From contig OZ242253.1 of NCBI GenBank assembly GCA_965206975.1, positions 2,852,001 through 2,916,000 of the forward strand: a stretch of DNA of 64,000 nt, in the 5' to 3' direction. Both the position numbers and the translations under genes were made by a program. This DNA comes from JAAXGI01 sp965206975 (lineage in GTDB: Bacteria; Gemmatimonadota; Gemmatimonadetes; Longimicrobiales; Gaopeijiaceae). Positions 1-10,739 of this stretch are shown piece by piece. Below the pieces are notes generated by a model that did not search any database, was not told where the DNA came from, and saw only the letters and a list, made by a program, of their open reading frames with translations. Positions within the stretch are counted from its first letter, which is position 1, and the number at the start of each line of letters is the position of its first letter.

Positions 1-530
1 AGGAGGTGCGGGATCCCGGTCCCGTCCCGGGCCGAGACCCGGTGCACGTCTGGGATCCCCTCCCCCTCGAGCCACGTCGCTTCCGCCTCGATCGCATCCG
101 GGCCGGCGGCGTCCACCTTGTTCACGACGCCGATTCGCGGAACGGATGCCCCCGTCACGATCCCGGACAACGCAGCGCGCCGGTCCCGGGGGAGCGGCGC
201 CCGGGGATCGAGGAGGAGGAGGAGGACGTCCGCCTCGCGCACGGCCTCGGTGACCGAGTGAAGGAGGGAGCGATGGAGCAGCGTCTCTGCGGCCACGATG
301 CCCGGCGTGTCGAGGAAGATGAGCTGGCTCGACCCGGCCGTCAGGATCCCCGTGATCCTCTGCCACGTCGTCTGCCGCTTCGCCGTGGCGATGCTGAGCT
401 CCTCACCGACCAGAGCGTTGAGGAGCGTGGACTTCCCGGCGTTCGGCGCTCCCAGGAGGGTCACGTACCCGCAGCGCGAGGCCGGGACCGCATCGCCCGC
501 TCCTGCCGCATCGGGATCCTGGGAGGTCAT
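1..530 (-). CDS. era: GTPase Era, C-terminal part cut by window edge
   Basis: N-terminal 176 codons of Era, a GTPase that binds 16S rRNA and helps mature the 30S subunit. The frame opens with ATG at 530 and runs off the left edge, so the KH domain is missing. All G motifs are visible: G1 GAPNAGKST, a QTT switch I, G3 DTPG, G4 NKVD and G5 SAR. The preceding residues CGYVTLLG are typical of Era rather than of Der or ObgE. It lies just downstream of the 16S rRNA gene on the same strand, separated by a strong hairpin. The family call is firm; the missing end cannot be judged. Confidence 0.93.
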   Translation of the reverse strand, partial: MTSQDPDAAGAGDAVPASRCGYVTLLGAPNAGKSTLLNALVGEELSIATAKRQTTWQRITGILTAGSSQLIFLDTPGIVAAETLLHRSLLHSVTEAVREADVLLLLLDPRAPLPRDRRAALSGIVTGASVPRIGVVNKVDAAGPDAIEAEATWLEGEGIPDVHRVSARDGTGIPHL

Positions 531-564
531 TCTCGCGCACATGGCCGGACGTATACGGGAAAGC

Positions 565-605
565 GGTACGGCCCCGATCCCCTGTCCGGGGCTCGGGGCC
601 GTACC
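565..605 (-). terminator. rRNA terminator hairpin
   Basis: A perfect 13-bp inverted repeat (565-577 with 593-605, arm GGTACGGCCCCGA) surrounds a 15-base loop that can pair further (CCCC with GGGG). It sits about 110 bases beyond the 3' end of 16S and 35 bases before the era start. The following minus-strand bases are only mildly T-rich. It probably ends the 16S transcript. Confidence 0.75.
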
Positions 606-714
606 AAGAGAAACGCAACCAGGATCTCGAGAGAATGAGTGGTTCGACGTTGAGCGCCTTTCCGGCAGACGGCCCCGAAGTGTGCTCGGCACCGCTACCT
701 TACTCGGCTCTCGA

Positions 715-2276
<1,562 letters not shown>

Positions 2277-2426
2277 GAAAAAGCTTGAATCTGCTCCATC
2301 AAACTCCGATCCGATTAGGATCGGCATTCGGAATCTACGTTTGTATTCCCACCGGCTCCTGTGCAGAGCCGAAATCGGGCGAGACGTAGCGCTCGTCCGT
2401 ATGGGCCCACTCACTCTCTCAAGACC

Positions 2427-2443
2427 CTGATTGTCAAAAAGCT
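2427..2443 (-). promoter_or_regulatory. boxA-like antitermination element in 16S leader
   Basis: Minus-strand AGCTTTTTGACAATCAG lies about 150 bases before the 16S start. It resembles the boxA element (GCTCTTTAACAAT type) that recruits NusB/NusE in rRNA leaders. It also contains a TTGACA, but there is no matching -10, so I read it as boxA rather than a promoter. Confidence 0.5.
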
Positions 2444-2494
2444 CTGCTCTCGCCGCGCAGGAACCGAACACCGGCTCCGCAGGGGAGAACAGGT

Positions 2495-2524
2495 ATGTTA
2501 AGCGTGCGCCGGTCCCCATGTCAA
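2495..2524 (-). promoter_or_regulatory. Putative 16S rRNA promoter
   Basis: Minus-strand TTGACA (2519-2524) is followed after 18 bases by TAACAT (2495-2500), which matches TATAAT at four positions including the invariant ends. The predicted start near 2488 gives a leader of about 210 bases that contains the boxA-like element. This is the best sigma-70-type match upstream of 16S. Confidence 0.6.
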
Positions 2525-2800
2525 CTCCCAGCGTGGGTCAGGCCCACACCGCCCCGTCTACGCCGCCCACCTAGGCGTCGAGCTCCCTACTCGGGGCCCC
2601 TCGCTCCGTTCGGGGTGACCCTCACCGGACCAGCACTCGCAGCTGTCATGGACGGGGGCATCACCGGGGATCGACTCGACTGCGCGGCACCGGACCGCAC
2701 GCCGACGGACGCGCGCGGTCCTCGCGGAAAGCGCGCTCACGTGACAGATTGGCCCCGATAGCAGGTAGCCGTTCCAAGTCCACGAGTCAGGAGACGACGC

Positions 2801-4663
2801 ATGCACGCACCCGAGGCCCACCCGAAGAGGCGGATCTTCACTGCCCTCCCGCTCGTGGCCGCAGGAACGCTCTATCTTGCCGCGCTCATGCCGGGCATCG
2901 CCGCCGCGCAGCAATCTCCGGGCTCGCACATGCCCGCTCACCGCCCGGCCGTGACGGCGAATCACGGGCTTGTGACGACCGGAGGGAATCCGCTCGCATC
3001 CATGGCAGGCCTCCGCATCCTCCTGGCCGGCGGCAACGCGGCGGACGCGGCCGTCGCGACGCTCGCGACGCTCCAGGTCGTCGAGCCGATGATGTCGGGA
3101 GCGGCCGGGAACGGGTTCTTCACGATTCACGATCGGGCGACGGATCGCGTCTATTCGCTCCACGGCACCGGGGCCGCGCCCCTCGCATTGGACGCCTCCG
3201 AGGTCACCGTCGAAGAGCTCTCGCGGGGGCTGAAGGCCGGGGTCGCCCCGGGACTCTTCGGCGCATGGATCGCGATGCTGGACCGGTTTGGCACGATGAC
3301 GCTGAGCGAGGTGCTCGAACCCGCGATCGAGTACGCAGCCGACGGCCATCCGATCCAGCCGTACGTCGCGGCAAGCATCGAGCAGCAAGCCGAGCTCTTC
3401 TCCCGGTATCCGACAACGGCCCGCATCTTCCTCCCCGGCGGTGAGGCCCCGAAGCCGTGGTCCATGTTCCGCCAACCGGACCTTGCCCGGACCTTCCGGA
3501 GCCTGGCTTCGGCCGAGCAGGTGGCGCTGGCCGAGGGGAAGACGAGGTCGGAAGCGTTGCAGGCAGCCTTCGATCTCTTCTACAAGGGCGACATCGCGAG
3601 GGAGATGGCCGCATTCTACGAGGAGCACGGGGGTCTCTTCACGTACGAGGACTTCGCGACGTACGAGCCCATCTGGGCCGACCCGGTCCACGTCAACTAC
3701 CGGGGCTACGATGTCTACTCGAGCGCGTCAACATCCCGAGGGGGTCTCGAGGTGACGATGGGGCTCGGCCTGATCGAGGGATTCGACCTGAAGGCGCTCG
3801 GGCACAACTCGCCCGAGGCGCTCCACCTCATCGCTGAGTCGATCAAGCTCTCCAAGGCTGACATCTACCACTACGTGGCGGATCCGGCGTTCACGGATAT
3901 GCCGACGGACGGGATGCTCTCGGAAGAGTATGCAGCTCTTCGGCGAGAGTTGATCGATCCCTCGCGTGCGATTGCCTACCCGGAGAACGGAGACCCCGAG
4001 CGCTTCTCGCGCACGGCGTACCGGGGGCAAACCCTCGCCCAGATCAACGGACCCGTCCTTGCGGAACGTTCCCAGGGTGGGAGCACGACCAGCTTCTCCG
4101 TAGCGGACCCTTACGGGAACGTGATCGTCGCGACTCCCACCCTTGGAAGCGGATGGGGTACGGGTGTCGTAGTCGGAAACACCGGGATGTTCTTCAATAA
4201 CGGGACGCGCGTCGGATCCACGTCACCCTATCCCGATGACGTGAACTACCCTCGCGGGGGACAGATCCCGATCCTCAACAATTCGCCGATCATCGTCATG
4301 CAGGACGGCCGCTTCCACCTCTCGCTCGGCACGCCGGGCGGAGAGACGATCGGCCAGACCCAACTCCAGGTTCTCCTGAACCTCCTCGACTTCGGCATGG
4401 GGATTCAGGAGGCGATCGAGGCACCTCGCCTAAGCTTAGACGCCGATCCGAACTTCTATCGAGCAGGATCCGAGGTCACCGTGAACGTGGAGGGCCGGAT
4501 CGCCACCGAGACGCTCCGCCGGCTGGAGGAGATGGGGCACATCATCGAAGTGGCGGACGAGTGGGCGCTCGGGAGCATGCAGGGCATCGTCATGGATCTG
4601 GAGACGGAGACGATGACGGCGGGCGCCGATCCGAGGCGTACGGGCTACGCCGTCGGGTGGTGA
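2801..4663 (+). CDS. ggt: Gamma-glutamyltransferase, exported
   Basis: A 620-residue Ntn-hydrolase that cleaves gamma-glutamyl bonds of glutathione and related peptides; normally it matures by self-cleavage into two subunits. A signal peptide (residues about 12-36, ending AAAQQ) sends it to the periplasm. The N-terminal MAGLRILLAGGNAADAAVA segment is the family signature, and the self-cleavage threonine is expected in GGSTTSFSVADPYGN (about residue 430). The C-terminal GTPGGETIGQTQLQV segment is also conserved. The ATG is preceded by CAGGAGA. Length is normal. It is transcribed divergently from the 16S gene and stands alone. Confidence 0.93.
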   Translation: MHAPEAHPKRRIFTALPLVAAGTLYLAALMPGIAAAQQSPGSHMPAHRPAVTANHGLVTTGGNPLASMAGLRILLAGGNAADAAVATLATLQVVEPMMSGAAGNGFFTIHDRATDRVYSLHGTGAAPLALDASEVTVEELSRGLKAGVAPGLFGAWIAMLDRFGTMTLSEVLEPAIEYAADGHPIQPYVAASIEQQAELFSRYPTTARIFLPGGEAPKPWSMFRQPDLARTFRSLASAEQVALAEGKTRSEALQAAFDLFYKGDIAREMAAFYEEHGGLFTYEDFATYEPIWADPVHVNYRGYDVYSSASTSRGGLEVTMGLGLIEGFDLKALGHNSPEALHLIAESIKLSKADIYHYVADPAFTDMPTDGMLSEEYAALRRELIDPSRAIAYPENGDPERFSRTAYRGQTLAQINGPVLAERSQGGSTTSFSVADPYGNVIVATPTLGSGWGTGVVVGNTGMFFNNGTRVGSTSPYPDDVNYPRGGQIPILNNSPIIVMQDGRFHLSLGTPGGETIGQTQLQVLLNLLDFGMGIQEAIEAPRLSLDADPNFYRAGSEVTVNVEGRIATETLRRLEEMGHIIEVADEWALGSMQGIVMDLETETMTAGADPRRTGYAVGW

Positions 4664-4867
4664 CGCGCTGAGGAGCCGGGACCCGGTAGCTCCACCCGCG
4701 CCCCGCGGAGCTGCGTCCGAGTCCGAGTCGAGACTGCTGATTCCGCGGTATGGCGTCCACCACGGATAGAGCGAGTAGTGACGCTGGCGAATCTGCGGCT
4801 GCAAGGCCTTCTCCCATCCTCGCAGGAGAGGTAGTCCATGCGGAGCGTTCGAGAAGCGCTGCACCCC

Positions 4868-5920
4868 TCAGAACGTGGCGTGAGCGTTGAAGGGCGCCGC
4901 AGTGCCTCCCGGAATCGACATGATATGCAGGTTGAACATGAAGTCCCAGCGCTCCAGCCTCTGCGCTTCCCGCGAGACGTCTTCGAGATAAGCGTTGTCC
5001 ACGATAGGGAGCCCCAAGTTGACCTGTGTCAGGGTGTGAACCGGCCTCCCGATCCCTTCCACACCGGATGGCTGCACATCGTTGACCGCGTCACCGGCGA
5101 GGATGGACACGTCCCGCTCGCGAAGCCAGGGTATCACCGAGGCATGAAGGCCCGCACCTCCCTGCCCGTAAGCCCATGGCCCCTCCGCTGCGCGCTTTGC
5201 CCAGCGGCCGGTGCGGATCAGCATCGCATCGCCTGAGCCGATCTTGATGCCGGCGAATCTCTCCCACTCCTCGAGGTCTTCCACGTAGATGGGAGTGCTC
5301 GGCTCGAGCCACTGAACCCCCTTGAGGAGAGGCATGTCAACGAGCACGCCGCGCGTCACGTACGCAGGCCCCATCCGGTCAATCGCTAGGTCATGGCAGC
5401 CGGCGGCGTTCAGATTCTGAGCGTAGCCATTGTAGACCCTGCCCTGCCGGTCTGCGTAGTGGCATAGCGCGTCCAGGTGGGAGTTGAGCCCGTCGTGCAG
5501 CGCGAGCCCGATCCGGTCGAGCGCGGACGATGGTACGCCCGTTACCGGGTCGAGCCGTATCATCCGGTGGTAATTGTCGCCGAACGTACCAGTGTCACTG
5601 CCGGACTTCTTGAAAGGCGTGTGCTGAAGCGTGACCGTCAGTCCCTCCCGTACCAAGCCGGTTGCCTGACGCGTTTTTTCCGAAGTGATCAGGTTCAGAG
5701 CCCCCCGCTGGTCGCTGGGACCCCACCGTCCCCAGTTCGACAGCTCCTCCGCCCACCTGTCCAGCGTTTCCAGCGTGACCAGACGCTCCGGCGTCTGGGT
5801 AGATGGATGGACGACGTACCCCACGCCTTCTTGGGCGGCCAGGTCGCCATTCGTCGACGCAAGAATTCCAACAGCGAACGTAGCCGCAAGAGAGAGTCGG
5901 ATCGGAGCAGTCGGCTTCAT
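4868..5920 (-). CDS. Exported cyclase / kynurenine formamidase-like hydrolase
   Basis: A 350-residue protein of the cyclase family (PF04199), metal-dependent amide or lactone hydrolases that include bacterial kynurenine formamidase. The metal-site signature appears as GLNSHLDALCHY (about residues 137-148), with a second set of ligands expected near VLVDMPL and the GDAV segment. An N-terminal signal peptide (MKPTAPIRLSLAATFAVG...LAAQEG) means it is exported, which is common for this subfamily but unlike cytosolic KynB. The start at 5920 is fixed by AGGAGGTG eight bases upstream; an in-frame extension to 6331 has no such site. Substrate unknown. Confidence 0.85.
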   Translation of the reverse strand: MKPTAPIRLSLAATFAVGILASTNGDLAAQEGVGYVVHPSTQTPERLVTLETLDRWAEELSNWGRWGPSDQRGALNLITSEKTRQATGLVREGLTVTLQHTPFKKSGSDTGTFGDNYHRMIRLDPVTGVPSSALDRIGLALHDGLNSHLDALCHYADRQGRVYNGYAQNLNAAGCHDLAIDRMGPAYVTRGVLVDMPLLKGVQWLEPSTPIYVEDLEEWERFAGIKIGSGDAMLIRTGRWAKRAAEGPWAYGQGGAGLHASVIPWLRERDVSILAGDAVNDVQPSGVEGIGRPVHTLTQVNLGLPIVDNAYLEDVSREAQRLERWDFMFNLHIMSIPGGTAAPFNAHATF

Positions 5921-6068
5921 CGGCGGCACCTCCTGTGATTTGGACCTGTGATCAGGTCGAACCGGGTAATACGAGTTTGCTCCCGCCAGCATACGCCAGC
6001 AACCCCTACAGGGATATGATGGCCGCGTGCAGCATGCGACCGTGGACGTAACGACATGTCGGTCCCCA

Positions 6069-6400
6069 TCAGCGTGAGGACAGCTTGAACACGTAGACCG
6101 CGTTCCCCGCATTGGGTTGGCGAATCTCCAGGGCCAAGTTGGCGGGACCATGCGCGGGCTCCCGCCGCCGAGCCCGGCGGAACCGGGATGTACCGCTCGC
6201 CCTTCAACTTGCAGGAACCCGGAAACCCTTGTACCGAGGTCCCGGGCCGCCTCCACCAAAGGCCCTCCCGGGTCTGGACGTCGAAGGGGAGGTAGTAGCG
6301 GACCAAGCCCCCGGCGAAGACCGGCCCCCACCCGTCGTAAGCACGGCCGTGGAAGGAACGATCACCGAGGCCGGGGTACCTGCGGAGTGCCGGCACCATC
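6069..6400 (-). pseudogene. Remnant of PQQ-dependent dehydrogenase C-terminus
   Basis: A decayed 3' end of a quinoprotein dehydrogenase (membrane glucose dehydrogenase type). Read across three minus-strand frames it gives MVPALRRYPGLG, then FAGGLVRYYLPFDVQTREG (the AGGLVF...FDxxTGE propeller motif), then KGERYIPVPPGSA, and finally NAGNAVYVFKLSSR with a stop at 6069-6071, the usual family ending. At least two frameshifts separate these pieces, and nothing of the upstream propeller remains before the CDGSH gene. I infer a dead gene fragment. Confidence 0.7.
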
Positions 6401-6419
6401 GAACCCAGGAGGCAAGGCC

Positions 6420-6635
6420 TTGTCCAGCGCAAAGATCACGATCCAGACGAACGGCCCGCTCAGAATCGAGGGAGGCATCCCTCTCTACGATCACGAGGGG
6501 AGCCAGATCGAGACCCCACCCGGCGGCAGGCCCTATGCGCTCTGTCGCTGTGGATTCTCTAGCCGGAAGCCGTTTTGCGACGGCACGCACAACACGAGCG
6601 ACTTTGACGGGAGCCTGACGCCAGGGGACGGTTAG
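6420..6635 (+). CDS. CDGSH iron-sulfur domain protein
   Basis: A 71-residue protein with a single CDGSH-type [2Fe-2S] site. Ligands Cys42, Cys44, Cys53 and His57 occur in CRCGFSSRKPFCDGTH, with the usual preceding Gly-Pro-Leu segment. Such proteins bind a redox-active, acid-labile cluster; their bacterial role is mostly undefined. The start is TTG at 6420, chosen because AGGAGG lies at 6407-6412 and the domain begins immediately after. Longer in-frame extensions would cover the antisense of the dehydrogenase remnant. Confidence 0.85.
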   Translation: MSSAKITIQTNGPLRIEGGIPLYDHEGSQIETPPGGRPYALCRCGFSSRKPFCDGTHNTSDFDGSLTPGDG

Positions 6636-7115
6636 GCCTAGAAGGGAGGAAGAGGCTGGCGCCGCGAAGGAGTGTGGCTCTCCTCGCCCAGCGTGTGCCG
6701 GGACCCGACGGCGGTTCAGCCGAGGGCCGCTCTGTTGCAACCGGCCGCCCCATACCCGAGTTTTTCAGTGTTTCCGGTGCGGTGCCGCGACCACCTCACT
6801 GCGGCGGTGGGCCAACTATCATCACGGATGAGCCACTCTGCGTCCCTTGCGGAGCGCCGTGACGCGGAGCGGAGCCGCCCGCCGGAGGCCCCCGGGAGGA
6901 AACCCGGGCGGTGGAACGCACGGGACCCGCAGCGGTCCTAGCCGCCCTGGTTGGCCTCTCGGTAACCGACGGAGACAGCCACACGGGTCGCGAGTGTCTC
7001 GCAGCGCCGGATACCACCCGGATCGGGACATAGCTCCCCGGAGGACAGTCGAGGGACGCGATCTGAGCCACCTTCAGGGGCTGAGCTCGCGAACCGCGGT
7101 TCCAGGAGGCGGCAT
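6636..7115. other. Gene-free stretch
   Basis: 480 bases between the CDGSH gene and the MscS gene. Open frames here lack ribosome sites and recognisable composition. A CCCGGG...CCCGGG hairpin lies near 6889-6910 but has no T run. I see no gene. Confidence 0.5.
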
Positions 7116-8213
7116 ATGCAGGCGATCGCGGAGTTCTTCAGTCGATCCGCCGCATTCAGTGCGGTAGCGTCCTACCCTCATCTTGAGGCCGTAATCGTCG
7201 TGGTCCTGAGCATTGTCGCTGCTCGGATCACGGACCGGGTCATTTCCAGGTGGGTTCGGAAGTGGGCGCTTCGGACCGAAACCGACCTTGACGACCGCCT
7301 CGTCAAGATACTGCACCGCCCCATCTTTCTCTTCGTGCTCTTGGGCGGCCTCGCCTTCGCGGCAAGCCTCCTCGGCCTGGACGGAGCGCTCCGGACGATC
7401 ACGTACGGAGGCCTCGGGACCATAGCCATCGTCGCAGGCCTCGAGTTCGCGATACGGGCGAATGGAATGTTGCTCGACGTTCTGAGCCAGCACCAAGACC
7501 GGTTTCGCTTCATCGATCCGCGCACCCTGCCCCTCTTTCGCAACATCAACAACGTGCTCTTGGTCGGAGCAGCGGCGTACTTCCTCTTCCTAGTATGGAA
7601 TCTGGACGTGTCGGCGTGGCTCGCGTCGGCAGGGATCCTGGGCATCGCAGTCGGGCTGGGAGCGAGAGACACCGTCGCGAATTTCTTCGCCGGCGTTCTC
7701 ATCCTGGCCGACGCGCCATACCGGATTGACGACTACATCATTCTCGATTCCGGGGAGCGCGGGAAGGTGACGCACATCGGACTGCGGAGCACTCGCCTCC
7801 TGACCCGTGACGACATCGAGGTCACCGTTCCCAACGGGGTCATGGGCAACACGAAGATCATCAATGAGACCGGGGGACCCGACACGAAGGAACGGATCCG
7901 GGTGCGCGTAACGTGTGCATACGGGTCCGACATCGATCACGTCAAGGACATCCTCGTCAAGGCCGCGGTTGCTCACGCGGACGTGTGCGCCGAACCAGAG
8001 CCGCGCGCCCGGTTTCGCTCATTCGGAGATTCGGGGCTGGTGCTTGAGCTCCTGGCCTGGGTCGATGAGCCGGTTCTTCGGGGCCTCGTTACGGATGCGC
8101 TCAACTCGGAGGTGTACCGACGCTTCACGGAGGAAGAGATAGAGATCCCCTATGCGAAGCAGGACCTTTACGTGAAGGAAATGCCGTCCGCGAACCCTAC
8201 GCGTCCCGTGTAG
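7116..8213 (+). CDS. MscS-family mechanosensitive ion channel
   Basis: A 365-residue inner-membrane channel of the small-conductance mechanosensitive family, which opens under membrane tension to release osmolytes. Membrane segments are visible at about 20-40, 68-88, 92-112 and 145-165. The pore-lining helix and start of the beta domain read GILGIAVGLGARDTVANFF (about 176-194), then DAPYRIDDYI, the classic MscS TM3 motif. The C-terminus IPYAKQDLYVK is also typical. AGGAGG lies 7 bases before the ATG. It has no operon partner. Confidence 0.93.
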   Translation: MQAIAEFFSRSAAFSAVASYPHLEAVIVVVLSIVAARITDRVISRWVRKWALRTETDLDDRLVKILHRPIFLFVLLGGLAFAASLLGLDGALRTITYGGLGTIAIVAGLEFAIRANGMLLDVLSQHQDRFRFIDPRTLPLFRNINNVLLVGAAAYFLFLVWNLDVSAWLASAGILGIAVGLGARDTVANFFAGVLILADAPYRIDDYIILDSGERGKVTHIGLRSTRLLTRDDIEVTVPNGVMGNTKIINETGGPDTKERIRVRVTCAYGSDIDHVKDILVKAAVAHADVCAEPEPRARFRSFGDSGLVLELLAWVDEPVLRGLVTDALNSEVYRRFTEEEIEIPYAKQDLYVKEMPSANPTRPV

Positions 8214-8574
8214 TTCGGAAGGACCCGGTCCGCGGTCGGAGAGCATCCCCCCGGCCGGCCGCGAATACGCTTCGAGACCGGCCATGTAACTCGGTCGTGA
8301 GCCGGGGGGCGGGGCGAGCGGGACCACGCCGAGAGGTGCGAAGCGTCACGACCATCCTCCCACGATCTCTTCGCCCCGCTCCCCAGGCTCACCTCCCGCA
8401 ACAAGTCGGCCCTCGATTCGGGCTTGTCTCTCGCCAGAACCCCGCCTCCCGTTCAGGATCACTCGTCGTTGGACAGGACTGTCTCTGGTGCGGTATTCCT
8501 GCCGTTCATAGCTTTTGGAAGAGCGCCCCGCCGGGCACCAGCATGAACGGATCAAGAAGACGAAAGGAGAGTCG
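8214..8574. other. Gene-free stretch
   Basis: 361 bases upstream of the cupin gene. No open frame with a credible start, RNA gene or terminator with a T run was recognised. It presumably holds the cupin promoter, but I could not pick a convincing -35/-10 pair. Confidence 0.4.
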
Positions 8575-9234
8575 ATGACCAAGCGCCGGATGATATTGGT
8601 GTTGATCGCGCCGCTGCTCGTATTTCCCGCCCAAGCGGTCTCACAGGGCGACCAGACGTGGGCCACGTACGTCACCGAAGAGGAGTGGCAGACGGTAAAT
8701 GAGCTCCCGGGCGTCGATCGGCAGATCGTGAGCCGAGACATCGGCCAGCTCAATCTCTCGGTTGGAATCATCCACCGCGGCTCGACACGCGGAGAGTCGA
8801 ACCAGGGTGGTGGGGGCGGTGGGGGCGGTCCCCCCCCGGCCGAGAGTTGCGGCGTCACCGCCTCCGACCGGGACAGTGGGACATCGGGCATCATGCACCT
8901 TCACCAGACCGAAACATATGTCATCGTCTCCGGATCCGGCACGCTCGTCACGGGAGGTGAAATCCTGAACGGGAGGGGCTTTTCGTCCGAAAGCGTCGTC
9001 ACGACAACCCTGAACGGCCCCTCCTGCAGCGGCAGCATCGTGGGCGACTGGGTCTCCAAGCATGTCAAGGAAGGAGACATCGTGATCATCCCGGCCGGCA
9101 CGCCCCACGGCTGGCTCGATGTCCCGGTTCACGTCGACTACCTGAGCGTGCGCCCCGATCCCGATCGTGTCCTCCCGGACGATTACATCAACCCGGCCCT
9201 GGGCGACGGCTTCCAGATGCGGACCGCACCGTAG
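8575..9234 (+). CDS. Exported cupin-domain protein
   Basis: A 219-residue exported protein with one cupin barrel. A signal peptide covers about residues 1-25 (ending AQAVSQG). The cupin metal-binding motifs are HLHQTETYVIVSGSG (about 107-121) and EGDIVIIPAGTPHGW (about 166-180). A run of eight glycines followed by three prolines (about 82-92) links the N-terminal part to the barrel. The start at 8575 follows AAAGGAGAG; an in-frame start 60 bases earlier would bury the signal peptide. The substrate is unknown; such proteins can be dioxygenases or simple sugar/metal binders. Confidence 0.82.
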   Translation: MTKRRMILVLIAPLLVFPAQAVSQGDQTWATYVTEEEWQTVNELPGVDRQIVSRDIGQLNLSVGIIHRGSTRGESNQGGGGGGGGPPPAESCGVTASDRDSGTSGIMHLHQTETYVIVSGSGTLVTGGEILNGRGFSSESVVTTTLNGPSCSGSIVGDWVSKHVKEGDIVIIPAGTPHGWLDVPVHVDYLSVRPDPDRVLPDDYINPALGDGFQMRTAP

Positions 9235-9261
9235 TCGCTGACGGGCCGGACCCGCTCGACT

Positions 9262-9296
9262 GGCCAGGGTCCGGCAGATCGTGTCGGACCCTGGCC
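9262..9296 (+). terminator. Hairpin after the cupin gene
   Basis: A perfect 12-bp stem (GGCCAGGGTCCG at 9262-9273 with its complement at 9285-9296) and an 11-base loop, 27 bases after the cupin stop codon. No T run follows, so termination strength is uncertain. Confidence 0.6.
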
Positions 9297-9500
9297 TCCC
9301 TGCTCGCACTCCCTCGCCCACCCACCCCCCATTCCCGGAGACCCACCACCCCGGCAGACCAAATGCTTCGCGTGTGACCTGCAATCCAGGGAGTTCCACA
9401 CTGCCCGGGCTTGGATAGACCCCGTTCTCCATTGATTCCACTGCGTCCTCTCGGGGGGGGTCACTGCAACCCCGATGCTACCGGTGACCACGATCGGACC

Positions 9501-10739
9501 ATGAACCGTTCGCTTCGGTTCACGTTTCTGGACTCCTGGCATTGCGTCCCTGACCGGGGGTCGGGAACCACCGCTGGGATCGCCAGTCTTTCGCAGGCGT
9601 TGGAACTCCTTGGACACAGGGTAGAGGTCATCCGGCCGACCCGCGTGAGCCGGAGGCTGGTGGATCGGATCCGGTTCAATCTCTCGCTGGCAAATCGGAT
9701 CGATTCCGGTGATGAGTCCGACGTGGTGATCGGCTTCGACTTGGACGGTTTCCGATGGGCCCACCGTCGCCCTCGGCGTGTGCCGTACATCGTCTCCCTC
9801 AAGGGGATCGCCGCAGACGAGGCCCGATTCGCCCGGTCAGCACGCGAGGGCTGGGTTCTGCGGATGCTCGCGATTCTGGAGCACCGAAACGCATCCGGTG
9901 CTGACCAGGTTCTCGTGCCGAGTCAGTACTCACGCGAGTTCGCGGTGGATCACTACGGGATCCCTCCCGGGAAGATCCAGGTCGTGCCCGAGGCGATTGA
10001 CATTCGCATCTGGAAAGCACTCCGGGACCGGCACGGTGACCCACATGCCGGGAGTCGCTCCCGCCCTCCGACGGTTCTCTCCGTGGCACGCCAGTACCCT
10101 CGCAAGGATACCCAGAGCCTCCTTCACGCAATGAAGATCGTTGTGGCCAGGCAACCGGAGGTCCGCCTCATCGTCATCGGCGGGGGGCCGGAGCTGCCGC
10201 GCCTTCGGAGACTCTCGAGAGACCTCGACCTGGACGAACACGTGTCCTTCCGCGGTCCCGTGGCCTGGGACCGCGACGTGCGTGCGGCGTACTCCGAGGC
10301 CGATCTCTTCTGCCTGCCATCCAGACAAGAGGGGTTTGGGATCGTCTTCGTGGAGGCCATGGCAGCGGGCCTCCCCGTCGTAGCCGCACGAGCCGGGGCC
10401 ACGCCGGAAGTGGTAGAACACGAGCGAACGGGGCTGCTCGTCCCCCCCTCCGATCCTCCATCTCTTGCTTCCGCCCTGCTGAGACTACTCGCGAACCCCG
10501 AGGAACGGAGGCGTCTCGGAAAAACGGGGATCCGCGCGGCGGAGAAGTATGGGCTAGAGACCGTCGGCCGCGGCTTGGTGCACCGAATTCGGCCCCTCGT
10601 CGAAGCATCCCGTCAGGCGAGCCCGGTGTCATTCGCAGCATCGTGCGCCGGCCGGGGGCGTCGATACTCTCCGCACCCGCCCACGTCGCAACGGGACACG
10701 GCGGGTCCCGGCCATCTCCGAGAGACTTCCCAAAGCTGA
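9501..10739 (+). CDS. Glycosyltransferase family 4 protein
   Basis: A 412-residue retaining glycosyltransferase with the two-domain GT-B fold. The N-terminal domain has the glycine-rich GSGTTAGIASLSQALELLGH loop (about 17-36). The C-terminal GT4 signature includes PRKDTQSLLHAMKIV (about 198-212), LIVIGGGPELPRLR and the nucleotide-sugar motif EGFGIVFVEAMAAGLPVVA (about 281-299). It probably adds a sugar to a surface glycan or lipid. The last 40 residues are Arg/Ser/Pro-rich and not part of the fold. The start is uncertain; ATG 9501 is the first codon before the domain, without a strong ribosome site. It stands alone, so the acceptor is unknown. Confidence 0.85.
   Translation: MNRSLRFTFLDSWHCVPDRGSGTTAGIASLSQALELLGHRVEVIRPTRVSRRLVDRIRFNLSLANRIDSGDESDVVIGFDLDGFRWAHRRPRRVPYIVSLKGIAADEARFARSAREGWVLRMLAILEHRNASGADQVLVPSQYSREFAVDHYGIPPGKIQVVPEAIDIRIWKALRDRHGDPHAGSRSRPPTVLSVARQYPRKDTQSLLHAMKIVVARQPEVRLIVIGGGPELPRLRRLSRDLDLDEHVSFRGPVAWDRDVRAAYSEADLFCLPSRQEGFGIVFVEAMAAGLPVVAARAGATPEVVEHERTGLLVPPSDPPSLASALLRLLANPEERRRLGKTGIRAAEKYGLETVGRGLVHRIRPLVEASRQASPVSFAASCAGRGRRYSPHPPTSQRDTAGPGHLRETSQS

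Noticed and set aside
2432..2437. TTGACA as a second 16S promoter
   Set aside because: No -10 at 16-19 bases; it fits a boxA element better.
2558..3691. Long minus-strand frame (377 codons) opposite ggt
   Set aside because: It is antisense to a textbook gamma-glutamyltransferase, has Arg/Gly-rich shadow composition and no domain.
6889..6910. CCCGGG hairpin as terminator
   Set aside because: Short stem, no T run and 250 bases from the nearest stop codon.
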